Origin: Aquipuribacter hungaricus
GTDB lineage: Bacteria; Actinomycetota; Actinomycetes; Actinomycetales; JBBAYJ01
Reading direction: 5' to 3' (one strand)
DNA length: 64,000 nucleotides
NCBI RefSeq assembly: GCF_042663885.1
Contig: NZ_JBHSXV010000001.1
Position 1 is the first letter of the stretch. Every line of letters begins with the position of its first letter. Under the pieces are notes generated by a model. That model was not told where the DNA came from. It saw only the letters and a program-made list of their open reading frames with translations, and searched no databases. A program made the translations under genes and the position numbers. Below, piece by piece: positions 43,534 through 52,259 of the stretch.

Positions 43534-44757
43534 CTACCGGCGTGCGGCGGACCTCCCGGGGAGCAGCGCCAGCGCGAGACCTGCCCCCGCCGCCCCGACG
43601 AGCGCGAGCACGGACGGCTCCGCGAGCAGGAGCACCTGCGCGCCGACCAGCCCGCCGCCCGCGATGCCGACGTTGAACGACGCGTTGACCAGCGCCGGGG
43701 CCGCGTCCTCCGAGGCCGGCGAGGCCCGCAGCGCGAGGGTCTGCAGCAGCGTCGGCAGCATGCCGAACGCGGCTCCCCAGGCCACCACCACGGCGACCGT
43801 CAGCGTGCGGACCAGGTCGCCGGACCCGGCACCCCCGGGCAGGCCCGGCAGCAGGTCGGGCGCGACGCCGAGCAGGCCGAGGGCCAGGAGCAGCAGCGCC
43901 GTCGCCGCGACGGCGGACACCGTCGCCCCGCGCAGGTGCCGGTCGACGACAGCGCCGGCCAGCAGCAGGCCGACGACGCCGGCACCGCCGTAGCCCAGCA
44001 GGACGAGCCCCACACCGGACGCCGGGACGCCGACGTCCAGCAGCAGCGGGCTGACGTAGGTCCACAGCGTGAAGTGCCCGAGCATGAGGACGACCACGAC
44101 GAGGGCGACGCGCTGCAGCGGCCGCTCGCGCACCGCCTGCAGCACGGGCACGGCGGCCGACGCGGCCGGGGCGGGGGCCTTCGGCAGCAGCACCAGGGTG
44201 GCCGCGGCGAGCAGGAGCAGGACGACCGCGGCGACGACGAACGCCCAGCGCCAGCCCAGCGCGGTCCCCAGCGCGGTGCCGAGCGGCACTCCGCCGACCA
44301 GGGCGAGGGCGTTGCCGGCGCTCACCGCCGCGACGGCCCGGCCGACCCGGTCCGGGGGGACGAGCGCCACCGCCGCCCCGACGACGACGGAGAAGAACCC
44401 GGCGTGCGCCAGCCCGGCCAGCAGCCGGCAGGCCAGGGCCACCCACCACCCGTCCGCGGCGGCCAGCACGAGGTTGCTCGCCGCGTAGGCCACGAGCAGG
44501 GCGACGAGGACCGTGCGACGGGGCCAGCGCGCCACCACGGCGGTGAGCGGGACCGAGGCGAGCACGACCACGGCGGCGTAGGCGGACACGAGCAGCCCGG
44601 TGCGGGAGTCGCTCACGCCGAACGAGCTGCTCATCAGCGGCAGCAGGCCGACCGGCAGCATCTCGGTGGTGATCGCGGCGAAGGTCGCCGCGGTGAAGAG
44701 CGCGAGCACGCCGCCGACAGGGGTCTGGCGGGTCCGGGTCTCGCGGGTCGTCGCCAC
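43534..44757 (-). CDS. MFS transporter (AraJ/chloramphenicol-efflux type)
   Basis: A 407-residue 12-helix major facilitator with the N-terminal AraJ-like start LALFTAATFAAITTEMLPVGLLP, motif A (VVARWPRRTVLVALLVAYA) and motif C-like ALVGGVPLGTALG, typical of drug or sugar efflux proteins. The substrate is unknown. The GTG at 44757 follows CAGGAT by 6 nt. No regulator is adjacent. Confidence 0.85.
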   Translation of the reverse strand: MATTRETRTRQTPVGGVLALFTAATFAAITTEMLPVGLLPLMSSSFGVSDSRTGLLVSAYAAVVVLASVPLTAVVARWPRRTVLVALLVAYAASNLVLAAADGWWVALACRLLAGLAHAGFFSVVVGAAVALVPPDRVGRAVAAVSAGNALALVGGVPLGTALGTALGWRWAFVVAAVVLLLLAAATLVLLPKAPAPAASAAVPVLQAVRERPLQRVALVVVVLMLGHFTLWTYVSPLLLDVGVPASGVGLVLLGYGGAGVVGLLLAGAVVDRHLRGATVSAVAATALLLLALGLLGVAPDLLPGLPGGAGSGDLVRTLTVAVVVAWGAAFGMLPTLLQTLALRASPASEDAAPALVNASFNVGIAGGGLVGAQVLLLAEPSVLALVGAAGAGLALALLPGRSAARR

Positions 44758-44871
44758 CGGAGCATCCTGGGGGCAGCCGGGCCGTGGTGCCGACGGCGCA
44801 CGGCGGGCGGACGCTGCAGGGCAGACGTTGCAGGGCGTCGTGCTGCGGTCGGCCCGCCCGGGTCGACCGGC

Positions 44872-45729
44872 TCAGCCCGGCCCGAGGGCGGCCGGCGTGC
44901 TCTCGACCCGGTCCGCGGGCGGCTGCGGGCCGGGCTGGCAGCGCGGGCACCACCAGGTGCGCCGGCGCTCCGGGTCGTCCGGGACCTCCTCGACGACGCG
45001 GACCGTCGTGCCGCAGCGCAGGCACGGCCGGCCCGCGCGCCCGGACACCCAGTGGTTGCGTCCCTTGCGCGGGTCGCCGGTGGTCACCTGCGAGGTGTTC
45101 TGCCCGGTGACCGCGCCGGAGACGGAGAACCGCAGCAGCCGGTGGGCCAGGTCGACCAGCGGCGGCAGGTCGACCTCGCCGACGGGGGTCCACGGCGAGC
45201 GGCCGCGCAGGAAGCACAGCTCGTTGGCCCACAGGTTGCCGATGCCGGCGAGGTTGCGCTGGTCGAGCAGGGCCGCCGCGAGCGGGCGGGCAGGGTCGCG
45301 GGACAGCCGCCGGACCGCCTCGGCGGGATCCCAGCCGGGTCCGAGCAGGTCCGGCCCGAGGTGCCCGACGACGTCGTCCTCGCGGTCGGTGCGCAGCAGC
45401 TCTACCACGGGCATGTCGAGCGCGTAGGCCGTCGGCCCGGCGGTGGCGAGCACGACGCGGACGGTGTCGTCCAGGTGGCGGGGCAGCCGCTTCCCGGCCC
45501 CGACGACGGTCCAGCTGCCGGTCATCCGCAGGTGGGTGTGCAGGGTGAGGCCGCCGGAGAACCGGGTGAGCAGGTGCTTGCCGCGCGGCACCGTCGTCAG
45601 GACGGTCTGCCCGGACAGGTCGGCGGTGGCGGAGCGGGGGACGCGCAGGTCGCTGCGCAGGACCGTCCGACCGGACAGCCCCGCCTCGAGCCGGCGCGCC
45701 ACCCGCCAGACGCTGTCCCCCTCCGGCAC
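44872..45729 (-). CDS. Fpg/Nei-family DNA glycosylase (Nei2 type)
   Basis: The 285-residue enzyme starts (M)PEGDSVWRVARRL with the catalytic Pro2-Glu3, and has a helix-two-turn-helix (LLDQRNLAGIGNLWANELCFLRG). A zinc finger C-x2-C...C-x2-C (PCLRCGTTVRVVEEV, WWCPRCQPG) follows. It excises oxidised pyrimidines in base excision repair. The form (DSVW, long spacer) resembles mycobacterial Nei2. The GTG start follows TAGCCT by 6 nt, so the mRNA is probably leaderless. Confidence 0.9.
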   Translation of the reverse strand: MPEGDSVWRVARRLEAGLSGRTVLRSDLRVPRSATADLSGQTVLTTVPRGKHLLTRFSGGLTLHTHLRMTGSWTVVGAGKRLPRHLDDTVRVVLATAGPTAYALDMPVVELLRTDREDDVVGHLGPDLLGPGWDPAEAVRRLSRDPARPLAAALLDQRNLAGIGNLWANELCFLRGRSPWTPVGEVDLPPLVDLAHRLLRFSVSGAVTGQNTSQVTTGDPRKGRNHWVSGRAGRPCLRCGTTVRVVEEVPDDPERRRTWWCPRCQPGPQPPADRVESTPAALGPG

Positions 45730-45735
45730 CGGAGC

Positions 45736-45741
45736 AGGCTA
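45736..45741 (-). promoter_or_regulatory. Leaderless -10 element (TAGCCT)
   Basis: On the minus strand TAGCCT ends 6 nt before the GTG at 45729 of the DNA glycosylase gene. Confidence 0.5.
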
Positions 45742-45822
45742 GGCAGCACCGGGGCGCCGCCGCGCGCCGGCGCAGGACCGGACCGGCGTGCCGGCTCGCC
45801 GATCGACGGGCCGGGCGTGGAC

Positions 45823-46710
45823 CTAGCGGCGGGGGCCGAATTCCCGCACCGGCACCGCGGTGGGGGCGTCGTCCAGGTCGACGCGCAGCAGGCGCCCGTC
45901 GGCCGGGCCCGGGGCCTCCATGCCCTCCGCGGCCGTGGTGACGACGAGGCCGCCCGGGACGATCGTCACGCTCGTCGGCTGGGCGGCCGGCAGCGTGACG
46001 GTGAGCAGCGGGTAGCCGTCGGCGTCGTAGCGGCGGACCTCGCCCGCGCCGTGCACCGCGACCCAGAGCGTGCCCTCGGCGTCGGTGGTCATCCCGTCGG
46101 GGACGCCCTCCTCGCCGGTGCGGACGACGACCGTGCCGTCGGACAGGTGACCGTCCTCGGCGAGGGCGTAGCGGGTGATCGTGTGCTGCGCGGAGTCGGC
46201 GAGGAACAGCAGGCGGCCGTCGGCGGACACGGCCGGGCCGTTGGCGATGGCGAGGTCCTCGACGACCCGGGTGACGGTGCCGTCGGGGTCCGTCCGGTAG
46301 AGGCTGCCGAGCGGGCTCTCGCCGTCGTAGGCCATGGACCCCGCCCAGAACCGGCCCTCGGCGTCGCACACCCCGTCGTTCATCCGGGTCGGCGCGGGGG
46401 CGTGCTCCTCGGGACGGGCGAGCCACTCGACCGAGCCGGCGGCGTCCAGCAGCGCGATGCCGTCGCCGAGGGCGGCGACCCGGCGGCCGGGCTCCCCCGC
46501 GACCGGCGCGACCGCGCCCAGGGGCACGTCGACCGACAGCACCGGCTCGACCTCGCCGCCGACCGTGCCGGGGTGGCGCAGCAGCCGGCCCGCGAGGAGG
46601 TCGACGAACGTCACGCCGTCCACGGCCCGGGCGCCCTCGCCGAGCTCGTAGGACTCCTCCGACAGCACGGTGACCCGGGGGGCGGTCGGCTCGCTGCTGC
46701 TCTGGCTCAT
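45823..46710 (-). CDS. SMP-30/gluconolactonase-family lactonase
   Basis: A 295-residue six-bladed beta-propeller with the metal-site segments ELGEGARAVDG (Glu), TRMNDGVCDAEGRFWAGSM (Asn/Asp) and IANGPAVSADGRLLFLADS (Asn) and VPDGMTTDAEGTLWVA (Asp). Members hydrolyse aldonolactones such as gluconolactone or xylonolactone. Near a xylan locus a xylonolactonase role is conceivable, but no xylose dehydrogenase is in view. AGAGGAC precedes the ATG at 46710. It lies 59 nt after the MFS gene, in the same direction. Confidence 0.85.
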   Translation of the reverse strand: MSQSSSEPTAPRVTVLSEESYELGEGARAVDGVTFVDLLAGRLLRHPGTVGGEVEPVLSVDVPLGAVAPVAGEPGRRVAALGDGIALLDAAGSVEWLARPEEHAPAPTRMNDGVCDAEGRFWAGSMAYDGESPLGSLYRTDPDGTVTRVVEDLAIANGPAVSADGRLLFLADSAQHTITRYALAEDGHLSDGTVVVRTGEEGVPDGMTTDAEGTLWVAVHGAGEVRRYDADGYPLLTVTLPAAQPTSVTIVPGGLVVTTAAEGMEAPGPADGRLLRVDLDDAPTAVPVREFGPRR

Positions 46711-46769
46711 GGGCGTCCTCTGCTCGTCGGGCCCGGGCCGGTGCTGGGTGCTGCCGGGACGCGGCGAGG

Positions 46770-48392
46770 CTAGCGGCGCGCGGGCCCGACCGGCTCGGGC
46801 AGGCGGGGCGAGGTCTCCGTGCCGCCCGCCCCGGCCTCGGCGGCGGCCGCCGCGGCCTGCTCCTCGGCGAGCTGCTCGGCACCGGTGAGCGTCCGCAGCG
46901 GCACCTCCCGGATGCACAGGATGGCGAGGAGCCCGAGGACGGCGAGGACCGCGGCGACGAAGAAGATCCGGCCGGTGGCATCGCCGTAGGCGGCGCGGAC
47001 GACCTCCTCGACGGGGGCGGGCAGCTCCTCGAGCCCGCCGATGCCGACGCCGGCGCCGCCGGCGGGCGCGTCCACGCCGATCGCGACCAGGCCCTCGCGG
47101 ACCAGCACCGCGACCCGGTCGGCGAGCACGACGCCGAGCACCGAGACGCCGACCGTGCCGCCGAGGGAGCGGAAGAACGACACCGTGGAGCTCGCGGTCC
47201 CCAGGTCGGAGGGGTGCACGGTGTTCTGCACGGCGAGCACGAGGTTCTGCATCATCATGCCCATGCCGGTGCCGAGCAGGGCGAGGTAGACGAACACCAG
47301 GCCCATCGGCGTCTCGTGGTCCAGCGTGGCCAGCAGGCCGAACCCGGCGGTCATGAGCGTGCCGCCCAGGACGAGGAACACCTTCCAGCGCCCGGTCCGG
47401 CTGATGAGCTGGCCGGAGACGACGGAGGACACCGTCGAGCCGAGCACCATCGGCAGGCTGAGCAGCCCGGCGGCCGTGGGCGAGTAGCCGCGTGCCACCT
47501 GGAAGTACTGGCCGAGGAAGACCGAGCCGCCGAACATCGCGACGCCGACGGCGATGCTCGCCAGCGTGGCCAGGGTGGTGGTGCGGTCGCGGAAGAGCCG
47601 GAGCGGGATGACCGGCTCGGCGGCGCGGCTCTCGGCGAGGACGGCCAGGCCGACGAGGGCGAGCCCTCCGAGGCCCATCGCCCACGAGGTGGCCGAGCCC
47701 CAGGCGAAGCTGTCACCGGCCAGGGTGACCCAGACCAGCAGGTCGGACACCGCCGCGACGATGAGGGCTGCACCCAGGTAGTCGATGCGGACCGGGCGGC
47801 GGACCAGCGGCAGGTGCAGGGTGCGCTGGACCAGCAGAAGCGACGCCAGCGACAGCGGCACCCCGACGAAGAAGCACCAGCGCCAGCCGAGCGGGCTGTC
47901 GACGATGACCCCGCCGAGCAGCGGCCCGACCACGGGTGCGACGGACATCACCGCGCCGATGGGGCCCATGTACCGGCCGCGCTCGCGCGGGCTGATCATG
48001 GCGGCGACGACGATGATGACGAGCGCCTGCAGGCCGCCGAGGCCGAGGCCCTGCACCGCCCGCCAGGCGATGAGCAGCTCGACCGACGGGGCCAGGCCCG
48101 CGCCGACGGAGCCGACGGTGAAGACGAGGGTCGCGACCTGGACGAGGACCTTCTTGTCGACGAGGTCGGCCGTCTTCCCCCAGAGCGGGGTGGTCGCCGT
48201 GGACGCCAGCAGGGTGGCGACGACGACCCAGGTGTACTGCCGCTGCGAGCCGTCGAGGTCGGCGATGATCGTCGGCAGCGCGTTCGACACGATCGTCGAG
48301 GACAGGAACGCGCTGAACATCGCCAGCAGCAGGCCCGACAGCGGCAGCAGGACCTGCCGGCGGGTCGTCGGGGCGGGGGCTGTCTCGCTCAT
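46770..48392 (-). CDS. DHA2-family MFS multidrug exporter
   Basis: The 540-residue protein has 14 membrane helices with the EmrB/QacA pattern: FLSSTIVSNALPTIIADL, LWGKTADLVDKK (motif A), RAVQGLGLGGLQAL and GPLLGGVIVDSPLGWRWCFFVGVP (motif C). The C-terminal tail is Ala/Glu-rich. It probably expels drugs or toxic metabolites by proton antiport. A MarR-family gene lies directly upstream, and two identical-pattern boxes in the 108-nt gap suggest control by that protein. GGAG precedes the ATG. Confidence 0.9.
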   Translation of the reverse strand: MSETAPAPTTRRQVLLPLSGLLLAMFSAFLSSTIVSNALPTIIADLDGSQRQYTWVVVATLLASTATTPLWGKTADLVDKKVLVQVATLVFTVGSVGAGLAPSVELLIAWRAVQGLGLGGLQALVIIVVAAMISPRERGRYMGPIGAVMSVAPVVGPLLGGVIVDSPLGWRWCFFVGVPLSLASLLLVQRTLHLPLVRRPVRIDYLGAALIVAAVSDLLVWVTLAGDSFAWGSATSWAMGLGGLALVGLAVLAESRAAEPVIPLRLFRDRTTTLATLASIAVGVAMFGGSVFLGQYFQVARGYSPTAAGLLSLPMVLGSTVSSVVSGQLISRTGRWKVFLVLGGTLMTAGFGLLATLDHETPMGLVFVYLALLGTGMGMMMQNLVLAVQNTVHPSDLGTASSTVSFFRSLGGTVGVSVLGVVLADRVAVLVREGLVAIGVDAPAGGAGVGIGGLEELPAPVEEVVRAAYGDATGRIFFVAAVLAVLGLLAILCIREVPLRTLTGAEQLAEEQAAAAAAEAGAGGTETSPRLPEPVGPARR

Positions 48393-48441
48393 GCAGGTCT
48401 CCGGCGGGTGGTGGGCGCCCGCGGGCGCCGTCGCACCGCGG

Positions 48442-48460
48442 TAGTTGAGACCTGCAACTG
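48442..48460. promoter_or_regulatory. MarR-type operator box 1
   Basis: TAGTTG-N7-CAACTG, an inverted repeat 50 bp before the exporter start. It has the same arm sequence and spacing as box 2, with centres 29 bp apart. Confidence 0.65.
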
Positions 48461-48470
48461 TACGCCGGTG

Positions 48471-48489
48471 TAGTTGTGTAGTGCAACTA
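48471..48489. promoter_or_regulatory. MarR-type operator box 2
   Basis: TAGTTG-N7-CAACTA is a perfect 6-bp inverted repeat lying 12 bp after the end of the MarR gene, in the promoter region of the exporter. TTGCAC and TACAGT within and between the boxes could be a -35/-10 pair with 18-nt spacing. Confidence 0.65.
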
Positions 48490-48500
48490 ACCTGTGGCGG

Positions 48501-48977
48501 TCACCAGATCTCGGCCTCGGCCAGCCGGCGCAGCAGCTCGGACAGCCGGGCGAGGTCGGCCGGGTCCCACTCCCCCAGCGAGCGCCGCCACCGGGCCGCG
48601 CGCTCCTCCTGCGACCGGGCCAGCGACGTCCGGGCCTGGTCGGTGAGCTCGACGAGCCGGGCACGCGCGTCGGTGGGGTCCGGCCTGCGCACGACCAGCC
48701 CGAGCCGCTCCAGGGCGTCGACCTGGCGGGTCACCGTCGACCGGTCCAGGTACAGCCGGGCACCCAGGTCCGACGGCCGCGCGGGGCCGTGGCGGCCGAG
48801 CACGACGAGCAGCGGGAAGGCGGTGGCGTCCAGCCGCGGGTGCACGGCGCGGGCCCGCTCCCGGGCCGAGGAGCGCGAGCGCTGCCACAGGTCGGTGAGC
48901 CGCCCCTCGAGCACCCCGACCTCGTCGGCGGGCGGCCCGTCGGGGCTGGTCGGCGGGGTCGGCGTCATGCCCGTCAT
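48501..48977 (-). CDS. MarR-family transcriptional regulator
   Basis: The 158-residue winged-helix protein has LDATAFPLLVVLGRHGPARPSDLG, then the recognition helix and wing LDRSTVTRQVDALERLGLVVRRPDPTDARARLVELT, typical of MarR repressors. It stands immediately upstream of a DHA2 exporter in the same direction. MarR proteins usually lose DNA binding when phenolic or drug ligands bind. The start is one of two ATGs (48977 or 48968); 48977 has the better upstream purine stretch. Confidence 0.9.
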   Translation of the reverse strand: MTGMTPTPPTSPDGPPADEVGVLEGRLTDLWQRSRSSARERARAVHPRLDATAFPLLVVLGRHGPARPSDLGARLYLDRSTVTRQVDALERLGLVVRRPDPTDARARLVELTDQARTSLARSQEERAARWRRSLGEWDPADLARLSELLRRLAEAEIW

Positions 48978-49035
48978 CGTCCCAGCCCCCCGCGGCACCC
49001 CCGGCCGTCCGCCGGGGACCGCCCCGCGACCACCC

Positions 49036-50106
49036 TCAGGCGGGGTTCAGCAGGTCGTCCTCCGACGCCGGGGCGTCCTCGGGTCCCGCCGGGGCGGACC
49101 TGACCTCGTCCCCGCCGCGCGCGGCCACCCGTCCGGCGAGCCACGCCAGCTGCTCGCGCTGCTGGTGCCCGCCGCCGCCCTCGTGCCCGTTGCCCCACCA
49201 GACCCGGACCTGCTTGTCGACCTCGTCCGCCCGGTCGCCGCCGTAGTGGTTGTACGCGGCGAAGACGGTCGAGGGCGGGCAGACCTCGTCGCGCAGGGCG
49301 ACCGAGACCAGCGCGGGCGCGCTCGCCCGGCTCGCCAGGTGCACGGCGTCGACGTGGTCGAGGGTGAGGAAGGCCCGCTCGACGTCGTCGCGGTGGCTGG
49401 CGAGCCAGCGGACGACCTCGGCGTACGGCTCGGCGTCGGTGAGGTCGACCGCGCGGCGGAACGCGCAGAGGAACGGGACGTCCGCCATCACCCCGAGCAG
49501 CCCGGGGACGAGCCCGGCGACGGCGAGCGCCACGCCCCCGCCCTGGCTGATCCCGTGGGCGACGACCGCGTCCGGGTCGACCTCCGGCAGCGACCGGGCC
49601 ACCTCGACCGCGCGCACGGCGTCGGCGTACAGGCGCCGGTAGTAGTGCTCGTGGGGGTCGTGCAGGCCGCGGGTGAGCATGCCGGGCGCCGCGGGCCCGC
49701 CGTCGTGGCCGGGGTCGGCGGTGACGCCGGTGGTCCACGCCCAGCCCTGGCCGCGGGTGTCGACGACCAGGTGCGCGTAGCCGGCGGACGACCACAGCAG
49801 CCGCTCCCACGGCAGGCCTCGCCCGCCGCTGTAGCCGACGAACTCCACCACGCACGGCAGCGGGCCGGTCGCGCCGGCCGGGCGGAGCAGCCACGCCGCG
49901 ACCTCGTCCCCGCCCCAGCCGGCGAACCGGACGTCGTCGACGTCGACGGTCGTCAGGCCCGCGGGCTCCGGGGTGCGGCGGACGTCGGCGGGGTGCTGCG
50001 CGAGCTCGTCGAGCGTCCGCTGCCAGAAGTCGTCGAAGCCGTCCGGCAGGCGCAGCGGCGGCCGGAACGCGCGCAGCTCCTCCAGCGGCAGGTCGTAGGC
50101 GCTCAC
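49036..50106 (-). CDS. CE7 acetyl xylan esterase/cephalosporin deacetylase-family protein
   Basis: The 356-residue alpha/beta hydrolase starts LPLEELRAFRPPLRLPDGFDDFW, the usual AXE1 N-terminus. It has VVDTRGQGW (RGQ), the nucleophile elbow HGISQGGG, an acid Asp in VALRDEVCPP and the catalytic His in GNGHEGGGGHQ (HE). CE7 enzymes remove acetyl groups from xylo-oligosaccharides inside the cell, which fits the xylan locus 7 kb away. The GTG at 50106 overlaps the stop of the DinB-like gene (GTGA). Confidence 0.88.
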   Translation of the reverse strand: MSAYDLPLEELRAFRPPLRLPDGFDDFWQRTLDELAQHPADVRRTPEPAGLTTVDVDDVRFAGWGGDEVAAWLLRPAGATGPLPCVVEFVGYSGGRGLPWERLLWSSAGYAHLVVDTRGQGWAWTTGVTADPGHDGGPAAPGMLTRGLHDPHEHYYRRLYADAVRAVEVARSLPEVDPDAVVAHGISQGGGVALAVAGLVPGLLGVMADVPFLCAFRRAVDLTDAEPYAEVVRWLASHRDDVERAFLTLDHVDAVHLASRASAPALVSVALRDEVCPPSTVFAAYNHYGGDRADEVDKQVRVWWGNGHEGGGGHQQREQLAWLAGRVAARGGDEVRSAPAGPEDAPASEDDLLNPA

Positions 50107-50687
50107 GGCAGCACCCCGCCCGCACCGCCGGCCGTGCCGCCGACGTCGTGCAGGTGGTGGACCGGGTCGTGCAGCAGGTAGCGGCCGAAGCTCTCCACGG
50201 TGAACGACGCGCCGTCGCTGCGGCGGCCGGCCCGCTGCCAGGCGGCCTCGTCGAGGGCGTCGAACCGGGCGGCGAGGGCGTGGCCGAAGGCGACGGTGTC
50301 GGCGGCCACGGCGGCCGGGTCCTGCTCGGCGTAGCGGGAGGCGACCGCGGTGGCGTCCTGGTCCCAGTTGCCGAACAGCGGGTCGTCCTCGCTGAGCATG
50401 AGCGTGAGCCGCTCGCCGAACAGCGCGAAGACGTCGCGGACGTGGCAGCCGTACTCCAGGGCGGACCAGGTGGTGGCGTCGGGCCGCTCGCGGGCGTCGC
50501 CGCGCTCGAGCACGGGGCCCCAGGCGTCGGCGTTGGCGCGCAGCCGCTCGCCGAGCTCCTCGCGGGGCACGGCCCCGACGTCGAGCCCGCACTCCGGGCA
50601 CGCCCTGCCGAGCACCCAGGTCCAGTCCTTGGTGTCGGGCTCCAGCGCGTCCCCGGCCGTCGGGCCGTCCTGCTCCCTCGCGTCCAC
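50103..50687 (-). CDS. DinB-superfamily protein
   Basis: The 194-residue protein is a four-helix DinB/YfiT-like fold: TWVLGRACPECGLDVG, ALEYGCHVRDVFALFGERL (metal His), AFGHALAARFDAL and LLHDPVHHLHDVGG (C-terminal metal His cluster). Actinobacterial relatives include mycothiol-dependent enzymes, but the reaction is unknown. Start GTG 50687 follows TACCGT by 6 nt. It is co-translated with the CE7 esterase and diverges from a GNAT gene 79 nt away. Confidence 0.75.
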   Translation of the reverse strand: MDAREQDGPTAGDALEPDTKDWTWVLGRACPECGLDVGAVPREELGERLRANADAWGPVLERGDARERPDATTWSALEYGCHVRDVFALFGERLTLMLSEDDPLFGNWDQDATAVASRYAEQDPAAVAADTVAFGHALAARFDALDEAAWQRAGRRSDGASFTVESFGRYLLHDPVHHLHDVGGTAGGAGGVLP

Positions 50688-50693
50688 GGCGGC

Positions 50694-50699
50694 ACGGTA
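50694..50699 (-). promoter_or_regulatory. Leaderless -10 element (TACCGT)
   Basis: On the minus strand TACCGT ends 6 nt before the GTG of the DinB-like gene at 50687. Confidence 0.5.
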
Positions 50700-50753
50700 G
50701 CCCCGCCGGGCCGGCCGGGCCTCCCGCCCTGTCCACCGGCCGGTCCCGCGGGA

Positions 50754-50759
50754 TACGGT
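50754..50759 (+). promoter_or_regulatory. Leaderless -10 element (TACGGT)
   Basis: TACGGT ends 7 nt before the ATG of the GNAT gene at 50767; together with the element at 50694 it forms a compact divergent promoter pair. Confidence 0.5.
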
Positions 50760-50766
50760 CCTGGCC

Positions 50767-51084
50767 ATGGCCAGCACCCCCGCCCTCGTCGTCGCCGACG
50801 CGCCCGAGCGCCACCGCTACGAGGCCACCCTCGACGGCAGCCTCGCCGGGTTCGCGGAGTACACCCCCACCCCGACGATGCTCGTCTTCACCCACACCGA
50901 GGTCCTCCCCGCCCACGAGGGCGCGGGCGTCGGCAGCGCGGTCGTGCGCTTCGCCCTGGACGACGTCCGGGAGCGGGGGCTCAAGGCGCTCGCGGTGTGC
51001 CCCTTCGTGCTCGGGTGGATCCAGCGGCACCCCGCGTACACCGACCTGGAGTACCGCTCGCGCACGCGTCCGGACCTGGACTGA
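50767..51084 (+). CDS. Small GNAT-family acetyltransferase (YidJ-like)
   Basis: The 105-residue protein is the minimal GNAT type: LAGFAEYTPTPTMLVFTHTEVLPAHEGAGVGSAVVRFALDD (acetyl-CoA loop EGAGVGS) and KALAVCPFVLGWIQRHPAY, with Cys and Tyr near the end. Human GNATenzymes of this small class (NATD1) and bacterial YidJ have no proven substrate. Confidence 0.85.
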   Translation: MASTPALVVADAPERHRYEATLDGSLAGFAEYTPTPTMLVFTHTEVLPAHEGAGVGSAVVRFALDDVRERGLKALAVCPFVLGWIQRHPAYTDLEYRSRTRPDLD

Positions 51085-51205
51085 GCCCCCCGGGTGACGC
51101 CGGGCGCGGGGCAGGGTGAACGTCGCACCCGCGGGTCAAGCGCTGTCACGCACCCGACGAAGCACCTCTGCACCGGCGACGTTCGCCGCTGCAGAGGGAG
51201 GGAAC

Positions 51206-51397
51206 ATGTCCGACCAGGGGGACAAGGACCAGGCCATCGACGAGGCCGTCATGGACCTGCTCCACGACCACGTGCCGCTGACGCTGCTCGTCGACCTCGT
51301 CGACGCGCCCGCCTCGGAGCAGGTGCTCCGCGAGGAGGGCCTGCCCGAGGACTCGTGGTGGGAGCAGCTCCCGCGCCAGCAGGGGGCGACCGACTGA
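51206..51397 (+). CDS. Small acidic protein, unknown
   Basis: A 63-residue acidic protein (Asp/Glu-rich; AIDEAVMDLLHDHVPLTLLVDLVDA, then SWWEQLPRQQ). GAGGGAGG stands 5 nt before the ATG, strong support for a real gene. It is not recognised beyond a general likeness to small conserved actinobacterial hypotheticals. It lies between the GNAT gene and tRNA-Lys. Confidence 0.7.
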   Translation: MSDQGDKDQAIDEAVMDLLHDHVPLTLLVDLVDAPASEQVLREEGLPEDSWWEQLPRQQGATD

Positions 51398-51466
51398 GGC
51401 CGGACGGCGGCCGGTGGATCCCGGCGGATTTTCGCGGGCGGCGGGGGCGCTGGTAACGTCTCCTCC

Positions 51467-51539
<73 letters not shown>

Positions 51540-51569
51540 CTCCTGGGTCTGGTCGGCCCGACCTGCCGA

Positions 51570-51575
51570 TAGCGT
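51570..51575 (+). promoter_or_regulatory. Leaderless -10 element (TAGCGT)
   Basis: TAGCGT ends 6 nt before the ATG of the DUF308 gene at 51582. Confidence 0.5.
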
Positions 51576-51581
51576 GGCGCC

Positions 51582-52259
51582 ATGTCGAGCGAGGACCTGG
51601 CACGCGCCCGCCGCACCGGCACCTCCACGTGGGTGTGGCTGGCGGTGGGCGGCGTGGTGAGCCTCGTGCTCGGCCTGGTGTCCGTCGCCGCCCCCGGCTC
51701 CACGGTGGGCGTGCTCGCCGTCGTGCTCAGCCTGTGGCTCGTCGCCGCCGGGCTGGGCCGGGTGGCGCTGGCCTCGGCCACGCGCACCTGGACGTCCGGC
51801 CGACGCACGCTGCAGGGCGCGCTCGGCGTCGTCATGGCTGCGGCCGGGCTCGCGGGGCTGCTCGGCCTGTTCGACCCCCTCACCGTGGTGACGGTGGTCG
51901 TCGCTGCCGGCTTCCTCGTGGCCGGTGCGGCGGACCTGGGCCTCGCGGCGACCGGCCCCCGCGGCCTGGGCCGCGCCGCCTCGACCGGCCTGGGCCTGCT
52001 GCACCTCCTCATCGGGCTCACGTTCCTCCTGCTCCCCCAGGTCGGCCTCGCCGTCCTCACGGTGCTCGTCGGGCTCGCCCTGCTCGTGCTCGGGCTCGTG
52101 CAGCTGGCCGCCGCCGGCGTCGTCCGCGCCCTGGTGCGCCAGGCCGACGCCCTCGCCGCCCGTCTGGGCGGGCCGCACGCCCCCGGCTCCCCCCTGGCGC
52201 CGGGCCGCCGCCTGCCCGGTGACGAGGACCCGCGGGTCGTGCGCGGGGAGGTGCTCTGA
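51582..52259 (+). CDS. DUF308/HdeD-family membrane protein
   Basis: The 225-residue protein has six membrane helices in three similar pairs (WLAVGGVVSLVLGLVSVAAPG, LQGALGVVMAAAGLAGLLGLFDP, GLGLLHLLIGLTFLLLPQVG), the DUF308 repeat found in HdeD acid-resistance proteins. The function in actinobacteria is unknown. The stop overlaps the next ATG by one base (TGATG), so it is coupled to the AI-2E-type gene. Confidence 0.85.
   Translation: MSSEDLARARRTGTSTWVWLAVGGVVSLVLGLVSVAAPGSTVGVLAVVLSLWLVAAGLGRVALASATRTWTSGRRTLQGALGVVMAAAGLAGLLGLFDPLTVVTVVVAAGFLVAGAADLGLAATGPRGLGRAASTGLGLLHLLIGLTFLLLPQVGLAVLTVLVGLALLVLGLVQLAAAGVVRALVRQADALAARLGGPHAPGSPLAPGRRLPGDEDPRVVRGEVL

Noticed and set aside
49036..50106. 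Adding the CE7 esterase to the LacI regulon
   Set aside because: Function fits, but no copy of the CGATAACGTT half-site was seen near its operon; left as a possible functional partner only.
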